DNA from: Pseudoneurospora amorphoporcata
Lineage: Eukaryota; Ascomycota; Sordariomycetes; Sordariales; Sordariaceae
Assembly (NCBI GenBank): GCA_033297205.1
Contig: MU859076.1
Coordinates: 210,849 to 274,848, forward strand
DNA length: 64,000 bases
Direction of reading: 5' to 3'
This document shows positions 55,757-64,000 of this stretch, piece by piece. The position numbers and the translations under genes are program-made. The stretch's first letter is position 1. The number at the start of each line of letters is the position of its first letter. The notes below the pieces were generated by a model. That model worked only from the letters and a program-made list of their open reading frames with translations, did not search any database and was not told the origin of the DNA.

Positions 55757-57120
55757 TCAAGACAAAATGTCCTCGGTCTCAGTGTCGACTTCGTAGATCT
55801 CCCTCGCGCTCGTTGCCGCCTCTGGCCTGACTGAGCTGGGACGGCTGTCCGCCGCCAGACTGGGCGCGCCACCCTTGCGACCAAAGAAATCCTCCGTGCG
55901 CAGACCACGCACCTTGCTGGGGTCCAGCTTCTTTATCGACCTGCCGGCGGCCTTCTGATTCCGAATAGCCTCCCTCATGGGGACCATGGCCGCATCACGG
56001 CAGGCCTCTTTGAGTTCACTGCCAGACATGCCTTCCGTAACCAGAGCAATGTATTCGAGATCGAATTTGGGGTCGCACTTGGTTTCAGCGAGGACGAGCT
56101 CGAGGATGCGCCGGCGCTGCTCCTTGCCCGGCAATGGGACGGGGAACTTCTTGGGCATTCTGCGGAGGATGGCGTCGTCGATATCGTTGATGCGGTTGGT
56201 TGCGCCAAGAACCATAATCCTGGCGGGCTGGCCGAGCGAGTTGGTAGATGTAAGACCGTCCCAAAGGGTCATGAACCTGTTGCGGTGATTTTTAAGGTTA
56301 GCTCCGGGAAGCCCAAGGTTACACATGGCGCACTTTTAAAGTAAAGGGTCATCACTTACTCGGCTTTAACCATGCCGCTAGCCTCATGCTCTCCGCTTCT
56401 CCTTGTTCCCAAAACGGCATCGATCTCGTCAATAAAGATGATGGCCGGCTGCAGCTTGAGCGCAAGCGAGAACACTGCGCGAACCAGCTTGTTGGAGTCG
56501 CCGTACCACTTTTCCGTGAGAGTCGAGATATGCAGGTTGATAAACGAAGCGCCGCTCTCGTGCGCCACAGCCTTGGCCAACATGGTCTTGCCGCACCCGG
56601 GAGGGCCGTAGAGAAGAACGCCTGACGGCGCGGACAGTAGTGTGCCGCCATGAGAGTAGAGTTGCGGCATCGTGAGCGGGTAGATGATAGCTTCCTTGAC
56701 TTCCTCGATAATCTCGTCCAGACCACCAATATCGTCGAAACCAACCGGGATGTCTTCGGGTGCAACTACTTCCAGAGCTACCTGGCTTTCGTACTCGTTG
56801 AGGACAAGGTCCTCGACCCGCACGGTGGATGGTGAATCATCGGCGACCTCATCGTCGGCGAACTCGTCTCGCGACTTTTGTATCCTGGCCAGGTTCTGTT
56901 GAGCTCTTAGGCGGGTTTGGTCGTGCTTGGCACGGTCGGGATCGATGAGCTTTGCGACGTGGGGAGCGACGTAGTCACGGAAGATAAAGTATACGGATAT
57001 TGTCTGGCGCGCAGAGTGTCAGTAGGTTTTCTAGGGCGCAGTCTATCAGTTTATTCATACTGTTGCAGCGAGTAGCAGACCGGACATGATGTCCTTGGCC
57101 ACCCTCCTATTTTCGGTCAT
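55757..57120 (-). CDS. MSP1: Msp1/ATAD1-type membrane-anchored AAA ATPase
   Basis: Exons 57120-57061, 57003-56360 and 56276-55757 give 407 aa. A single N-terminal transmembrane helix (SGLLLAATTISVYFIFRDYV, about 13-32) precedes a coiled linker and one AAA domain: Walker A GPPGCGKT (153-160), pore-loop KWYGDSNKLV, Walker B IIFIDEID (208-215), sensor ATNRINDIDDAILRRMPKKF with arginine fingers, and GMSGSELKEACRDAAM. Msp1 extracts mislocalised tail-anchored proteins from the mitochondrial outer membrane and peroxisomes. The C-terminal tail (about 370-407) is Ser/Pro/acidic and probably flexible. It is transcribed away from the AP-2 sigma gene across a 0.9-kb shared promoter region. Confidence 0.95.
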
Positions 57121-58028
57121 TTTGACAATGGGGTGAGCCCTCGCCGGGCCCGGGAGGGGAATAAGTGAGAACCAGGCCGGTCCCATCCAAGATCTAGGGA
57201 TTCTTTGGTCGTGCAGGTCGTGGTCGTAGGTAGCCTCGGAAAGGGATGCAAAGTGTAGTGTACAGAAAAAAGGAGCTAATTCAGTGTAACGAACGGCATG
57301 CACCGGGCAGCAGCAACAGGTTGTTGTTCGCGTCCAAGTCAATGGACGGACGTGTGATGGAGGTTGGGATGGAATTCAAGAAAGTTGAAATAGTCCTCGG
57401 CTTCAGCTTGCCATGTGCACTGCATTCGGCCCCCAAAAAGAATGGGGCGTCACCCCAGTGGCTATATTCCATGCCAAGAGTCACACTTCAGTGGTCCCGA
57501 CTCCCGACTTCCGACCTCCCTTCGATTTCAAACATTGGACTCGATCACCCAAATGTCAAGTCCAGTCGTACGCGGCGCCTGGGCGGGCAGGGCAACTGCT
57601 ATCGATAAGCTTTTTAGGCGCCAAGAAGTCCCCCCTATCGAAACCATTCAGGGGTCCCTCCCTTCCGCCTGCCGTTGCGTGTGAACGAGCACCTCGATGG
57701 ACGTTTGAAGGAAAGCTCGGGCCCCACTCACCCCTGGCGGCTCGCACGCGGCTCATCCCAGAAGGTCGACGACGAGACTTCGACATCACCGAATCTAATC
57801 ATTTCCGATCACACACCACAGCGCCATTCTCTTCTTTCAACGTCGGTCGATCCTTTCTATAATAATCGATAACTATTGCATGTGTCGCATGTGAGATCCA
57901 AACACCACGCGGTTCTAGTGCCGGGCAGTTCGAAGCAACGGCGGATCTCGCGGTTCTCTGTATTTTATTTGTTTTCAACCTTCTTGACGGGCGCCCTTGT
58001 CTCTGTCGCAAAAAAGTAATTCGCAAAC
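57121..58028. other. Shared divergent promoter region (MSP1 / AP-2 sigma)
   Basis: No gene seen. The overlapping frames at 57246-57872 on the two strands have no domains. It presumably carries both promoters. Confidence 0.5.
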
Positions 58029-58727
58029 ATGTTGTCGTTCATTCTCATTCAGAATCGACAGTACGTACATCCATCTCTCGCATCCTGTCGCCTTACTTCC
58101 GCCTCTACCTACACTTCTACATATCGGCGCACCATGGGTCGCAACATCGCATAGCCTGGCGCTGCCCACCACCATACACATACACTCATGCAGGGCATTG
58201 TCGCAAGCATGATAGTTCCCAACTAACGCCCGGCGACAAAGGGGTAAAACCCGTCTAGCAAAGTGGTACGTCCCCTACAGCGACGAAGAGAAGATCAAGC
58301 TCAAGGGCGAGGTAAGCCTATCCCCATCATCACCATCACCACCCCCTTCCCACCCTTGTTTCTCTCCCCTCCCCCTCCTAACTTTTCGCCTCCCCAGATC
58401 CACCGCCTAGTAGCCCCCCGCGACCAAAAATACCAATCCAACTTCGTCGAGTTCCGTAACCACAAGGTCGTCTACCGCCGCTACGCCGGTTTATTCTTCT
58501 GCGCCTGCGTCGACACCAACGACAACGAGCTCGCCTACCTCGAGGCCATCCATTTCTTCGTTGAGGTGCTGGACAGCTTTTTCGGCAACGTGTGCGAGCT
58601 GGACCTGGTGTTCAACTTTTACAAGGTGTACGCGATCCTCGACGAGGTCTTTTTAGCGGGCGAGATTGAGGAGACGAGTAAACAGGTTGTGTTGACGCGG
58701 TTGGAGCATTTGGACAAATTGGAGTGA
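58029..58727 (+). CDS. APS2: AP-2 clathrin adaptor complex, sigma subunit
   Basis: Exons 58029-58060, 58242-58311 and 58398-58727 encode 143 aa, the family's normal size. The sequence reads MLSFILIQNRQGKTRLAKWY, VPYSDEEKIKLKGE, then HRLVAPRDQKYQSNFVEF and ends in the long helix region ELDLVFNFYKVYAILDEVFL. This is the small chain of AP-2 (sigma2 rather than sigma1 or sigma3, from the NFVEF and RLVAPRDQK wording). It helps bind dileucine sorting signals during clathrin-mediated endocytosis at the plasma membrane. The first intron (181 nt) follows a codon split CA|G; the second is 86 nt. Confidence 0.97.
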
Positions 58728-59905
58728 TGAAGGAGTGGGACGACGTGCTGGAGACGAGAGGAAAGGAAAGGGAAGGGGGATAACGGCGGATGGAGGCGGA
58801 TAAGGGAGGATCGGCTGACCGACCGACTGACCGACTCGCCATAATATCAGCAAAGGCGTTCGCTAGGTGGGGATGAGGACGAACATGGGCTTCCTCCACT
58901 TGGATGGATCTCAACAATTTCGCCCGAGAAATGCTGGCGCGGTAACGAGGTGTGGCGTCGAGCGGAACTTCTCGAGCAACCTAGACCTTCGACCTTATGA
59001 ACACAGGGCTGGGTTGAGAGGGCCTGAATTACCAGGAAACTTGCACTGGAGGGCTTTGGGGCCATAGACGTCACCCTTCACCAGCCCCACTTCCAGCGAG
59101 ACACGATCGATCACCAACAGTCGAAGCGTTGTATGAGGAGCGGGTAGAGAGAACGACGCGAAGTGGTGTTTACATATACCCATATCACCAACAAGTGGCA
59201 GGAAGGAACAAAGGGGGAACGCAACGATCTTGTCTCAACTTCAGCAAGCACTGAGCAAGCAGGCTACCTATTTACCGCACCGACAGCCCCATACATAGAG
59301 GGCTTTTGGGCCTATTCATAGATTAATTGACTTAAGTAATCTTACAAAGGACCCTTCTCGCGAGATCCGAAACGCATCGCTCTATGAGATTTTGCTGCCC
59401 CTTCACTTGTCTGCCCCAAAAGCTTTAAACGTTGTCTTCCGGAGCATCAGGCCTTTTTCAATAGCAGATAACTGAACCGTCTCTGCAGCTCAGCGGTGAA
59501 GCAGGCGTCAATGGCAAATGTTGACAACACCGCTATGGGCTGTCCGCCATTGATGCACGCCCTCGATGCCCCCCATCGAAAGAGGGCCCTGAGCTCCAAA
59601 ATCTGGTTTTTGGCTCTTATGGCCGTCAAAACGTTTGCAGACTGAATTTGATATGAAAAATCCGCCATGTAGAGAAGTTCGAGGTGAATATGCAATAAAA
59701 GCGATGTTCACTTCGAAATAACTGTTTCCTCTCTCGCGGTCTGTACCAAAACCTAAATCGAGACCGAAGGAGACACTTGATGTCCTAAACCAGGGAAGCC
59801 CACAACACATGCCATCACCTTGTCGACAGAGTGGCCTGGGGTCAAGTGCAGACACTACTGCGCCTGCAACCCCTCGGAGACTGTGACGTCCTCTTGCTCT
59901 TCAAG
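58728..59905. other. Intergenic between convergent APS2 and zinc-knuckle genes
   Basis: No supported gene. Minus-strand frames at 58612-58917 and 59447-59855 lack domains. Confidence 0.5.
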
Positions 59906-62666
59906 CTAAGAAGTCTCGGTCTCAGCGGGGTCCATTCTGACGTAGATCGCGTCCTTGATAGCTGTGTCAGAGCTGTCACTTGCCCCAACATCTTGTGTAC
60001 TCTCCGTGGCGGTGGGATCGTCATGGTCATCTGCTGTGTCTGCATGCTCAGGCTCAACTTTGCGAACGGTATGAGCGCTCTCAACCGAAGCCGTTTCGAC
60101 GGCGTCAGCTGCTGTAGTCGCTTTCTTAGCCTCGGCATCGTGAACGATACCAGCGCTCTGCATCGAACCCAAATTGGCTGTCTCGATCGCATTGAAGGTC
60201 TCCGAGCTCGTCACAAACTGAACCGAAGGAGGCTCATTCTCAACCGCCTCAGAAGCAGTCTTTGCCTGAGAGCGTTCAGCTATTATCTCATCGACAATTG
60301 CTGAGACATCAACATCTTGAGAGACATCAACAGCTTCAGAGACGTCAAGATGCTCAGCATCCTCCATATTGACATCGACAGCCGGCTTGAGGCCAACCCG
60401 GCGGAGACCGTGGGGTTGATGAGTTCTGACCTCGGTTTCATCGCGATAGAGAAGCTGCATTGTCATAGGATTCTCCATCACGAGATCAATGGGCGTAGCA
60501 ACGGGCTCCGCTTCTGTCATGACTGTGTCCCTGGCCGACTCAAGGCCAGCATCAGCATCAGCATCAGCATTATCTGAAATATCCACATCGTCCTCCTCTG
60601 TTTCTTTGTCCCAGAAGAAACTCGACGCTTGGGCGCGCTTGGTTTTGTCATTCTTGCGAAGCCAGACATTCTTCTGGTTCTTGAATAGCTCCAAGACGAC
60701 AGGGTGATACTGAGTACTACGACGGCCGTCAAGTCTCTTCTCCGTAACACCCAGCTCCACAGGGGGTGAGGGCTCCCTTACAACATCCAGGACTGGTTCC
60801 GGCTTGATCAAAGCAGTGTTAGCGGTCGGCCCAATGTCCCAAACCCAGGAAGGCTGCCGCAGATCATTCTTGAACACCTCCGGCAGCCTATTCTTCATGG
60901 GAGCTCGAGCTCGAGGCGAGACGGTGTTGGTAGCAATTAAATCTGTCAGTTCGGTGAGGAGGACACCCTTGTCCACAGTTGAACCATCAACGTAATCGTC
61001 ATGATGAGGCGTCGGTTCTTGTGACCGGCGCCTTTTACGGGACATCAGGTCATCACTTCCGTAGGCTGAAGCTGGGATAGATTCCTTTTGGTCGTCATCG
61101 TAGTAGAAGGAACTTCCTCGCCCCCGAATCTTAATATCCACGGGTCGTGAAAACAATGGCCGATATGGCGCATCGGGGATATGTTTGAAGGAATCATCGT
61201 GGTCCAGGCCCCCAGAGTGAAACGGAGAAGATAGCTCTGGTTCCGGAAAGCTCAGTTCGCGAGATGAGTGTCTCAACCGATGCTCCCTGTTTGCCCGGTA
61301 TTTGCCCCCGTTGGCCCGCTGTTTCTCTCTTCTTCGTGATACCGGCCGGAGAGGAGAAGGCGATCTAGATCTGGATCTGCTTCGATTTCTTCTGTATCTC
61401 TCCCAAGACCTTCTCCTCTCTCTCGACCTATCCTTATCGACGTGGAGTCTAGTCTCTGGCTCCCTATAGAGCGAACTCTCCCTATCGTAGTGATATCTGT
61501 CTCTGGGCTCCCTGGATGGAGATCTTCCCCTTTCAATGTGGCGTTCGTCATTCGGGCCCCTAAATGGCGAGCTACTCCGACCTCTTCTGAAATGGAAGTT
61601 ACGTTTTTGTTCAGCATATCGCTTTCGCTGCTGAGTGAGCGATGCAGGTTGCATATTCCTCTTGCAGACTGTGGCATAGTGGTCACCAAATTTGTTACAA
61701 AGGTTACACTTGTAATCGTCGGGCGGATTCTTGTCAAACGACGGGTCGAGGTTGGTTGGGCACTGCATATGGTAATGTCCTGTTATTGAAGTACAATTAG
61801 CATGGATGAAACTCACATAGACGTGTTTACATACCAGTAACACCGCAACGGCCGCAAGGTTTCTTGTTGTTTCTGTTGGTTTGGACTGAAGTTGGCGCTG
61901 ACTGCATCGACTTTTTCTTGCCTCTTGTCTTATTCTTTCCCTTTTCCTGGAGTTCAGTGGTCAAGTTGGTCTCGTCGTCACCAAAGACCATTCGGTTTGA
62001 TCCAGTGAGGAAAGACAGATCATTCTTTGCTTGGAGGCCCGCGTCCTCATCGGAGCTGATGTCAACGATGGGACGTTGCCATTCATCTAGGTCGATGACT
62101 TCGCCTTTCTTGGAGTTACTGTCACCGTACCTGGACAGCTTGAGGCGATCGGGGTGGATGTGTCCAAAGCCCTCGACACGCGGCACTTCTGATGCCTCAT
62201 TCACTGGGGAAACTTGCTGGTAAATCTCTTCCGCTGGAGGCGACGGCTGAAAATGCTGGCCTGCTGGAACAAGCCCATGAGGGGCCTCAGTAGGAAGGCC
62301 GTGAAACTTCTTGATTTCAAGTTCGGCCATTTTGAGCCGTTTAGCACCGAGCGGCTCAGCCTGAAGATGTTCTTCAAGCCACTCTTCAAAGGTTCCGACC
62401 ACGTTTCCACTGTCAAATTCGGCGTTGACGTTGTTGACAAACAAGCACCATGTCGCAATTTCGCGACTGATTGATTCCTCGTCAGAGCTGTCAGCTTCCA
62501 GGAGACGGTCGCTAAGCCATTTCATGAAGACGTAGAGCTGTGTTCTCGGCGCGGTCAATTCTGAGATGCTGTCGATACGCTCAGCAAGCTCCTCCAGGGA
62601 GAGTTCGCCGAGTGTCCGAACACCCAACCGCCGGGTAAAGGCTGCCATCTCCTCCTTATATCCCAT
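59906..62666 (-). CDS. Zinc-knuckle and RS-domain protein, putative RNA-binding factor
   Basis: Exons 62666-61835 and 61779-59906 give 901 aa. The N-terminal helical region (1-105) is unfamiliar. A basic stretch (KNKTRGKKK) leads to a CCHC zinc knuckle, CGRCGVTGHYHMQC, whose codons are split by the intron. A second Cys/His motif (CNLCNKFGDHYATVC) follows. Next is a clear RS-type segment of about 130 residues (RRGRSSSP, RGRSPSREPRD, RSRSRSRSPSP) and then a long acidic, probably disordered C-terminus with Asp-Ala repeats (DADADAG). Zinc knuckle plus RS domain is typical of splicing and mRNA-processing factors, so a nuclear RNA role is inferred. I do not recognise a specific orthologue. The splice join G|GA is in phase. 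Confidence 0.85.
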
Positions 62667-63877
62667 CGTCGATGGACGGGTAGTGGAAGAGATGTCAGCT
62701 CTTGGTCGCGAGTGTCAAGCAAGGCCGACCAGGCGTCTGCTCAAGGCTCTTGATCGAATATAAAGAGTATTTTACCCAAATTGGGAGTACTGGTTTGTTT
62801 CTGGACGCGGCCAACCGCGTCGCAATCAGGTAACGAGATCCCCGCGGTGGAAGTCTGCGACAGACGTGGTAGTCAGCATCAAATCTTCAAGTCACAAGGT
62901 AGGGAATCTTCTGTCGATAGCACAGATGTAGTGCTTAACATGCAAAAATGCGTGATCCGAGAGAGATGATGCGGGTAGGTAACTGGGCTCCATCACTTAG
63001 AGTATTTGAAAGGAGAAGCAGGAATGGTTGAATCGAGGAGTGCCCCTCAGTAAAAACTTTTCCATGTTCGCGTCTGGGTGAATGACGCAGACAAGTTGCC
63101 CGGCTCTTTTTTTCTCGCACCTGTGGGGCATGACAGGAACGGAAGCATGAAGTGATCGGGTGTGAGGGAAGCGTGGGAGCAGGTTACCTTGGAAGCTTCG
63201 CGATGCGCTCGTTGTACCTGCGATTACTTAGTTGTGTTGGTGAACAATCTCAGCGGGCTGGTAAAACTCCGTCTGGAAGGAGGTCAAAAGGACTCGATTA
63301 ATCCGGGCGGCATCGATACCGTGACCTGGGTACGGTAATATTCGAGCATAACAGGGCTGGCGGGCAGCTGATGTCAGGTGCGAGATCAAGAAACACGAGT
63401 TGGGATGAAGGGAAAGAGCAGACGTCCATGTATAAGGTAGGTAGCGAACACGGAAGGAGCGACGGCCGATAGAGCCTGCCATCACATCTACGTGTAGATA
63501 ACCTGGAAACTTACCTACACAGACATGAGCCTTCGAACGGTTGATCATTCACGTGTAGCTCGCACGTATCATTGCAGACTTCATATCCGGAAAGTTTATT
63601 CAGGATTAGAGGATCAGGGGCAGTCCATTATGAACCCATCCCATGCACCAATCTGCAAATTATTGTCGCCATCTGAGCGAGACGTAACTCAAGTACCCGC
63701 GCAATGCATACTTTGATCCTCGATCACAATGTAATGAAAGGCTTTCTGATTAAACGCATCAGAAAATATCCCTTCATGGGTGGACTTGCAGCTGGCTGGG
63801 TGCATAGAAGTTGAAGGCGAGAAGTAATGATCACAGTTGATCATACAAAAGGGAAGGAGTCAAGAAAGAAAAGTTAG

Positions 63878-63948
<71 letters not shown>

Positions 63949-64000
63949 AAATAAAAAAAAAAAAAAACAAACAACGGGGTGGGCGGCCGCGGGTCAGGGG
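62667..64000. other. Right-edge region, promoter of the zinc-knuckle gene and beyond
   Basis: No gene supported. The last 125 bases are dominated by A runs, followed by GC-rich sequence containing a NotI recognition sequence (GCGGCCGC, 63983-63990). Confidence 0.5.
63878..63967 (+). repeat. Long poly(A) tract (69 uninterrupted A, then 15 more after short breaks)
   Basis: A runs 63878-63946, then G, four A, T and fifteen A up to 63967. It is the longest homopolymer in the window. Confidence 0.95.

Overview
The window reads as nuclear DNA of a filamentous ascomycete, most likely Sordariales and close to Neurospora/Sordaria. The basis is the gene content: an AA9 polysaccharide monooxygenase, DUF3659-type repeat proteins, Csm1/Pcs1 monopolin, Msp1 and a fungal cystathionine beta-lyase. 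The intron style agrees: mostly 49-70 nt with GT..AG ends and CTAAC/CTGAC-like branch sites. C-ending codons are favoured in highly expressed genes. The genus is an inference. I saw no rRNA, tRNA, CRISPR or intact transposon. A 10-N assembly gap lies at 6816-6825.

Layout. 0-4.3 kb: a Sat4/Hal4-like kinase, probably entering from outside the left edge, and the mitochondrial co-chaperonin Hsp10. 4.3-8.4 kb: non-coding, with a 43-nt A run and the gap. 8.4-13.8 kb: a secreted AA9 enzyme with an atypical active site, and a convergent HLTF/Rad5-like HIRAN-SNF2-RING translocase. 15.2-29 kb: five consecutive genes for low-complexity, highly charged proteins. Two share a C-terminal 'LDLNL...IHGDL' tail, two carry DUF3659-type repeats, and one has an N-terminal hydrophobic segment. 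31-33.4 kb: acetolactate synthase. 34.7-43.9 kb: a small Cys-rich metallothionein-like protein, Csm1/Pcs1, an MFS transporter and a serine incorporator. 43.9-52.3 kb: the poorest stretch, with one weak small-gene candidate. 52.3-62.7 kb: cystathionine beta-lyase, Msp1, AP-2 sigma and a zinc-knuckle/RS-domain protein. The right edge ends in a 69-nt A run.

Exon boundaries were placed by eye from splice signals and reading-frame continuity. Where a gene is called confidently, the spliced length is a whole number of codons. The housekeeping genes do not form one pathway. The 15-29 kb island is the only grouping that looks thematically linked, and it is the main finding.
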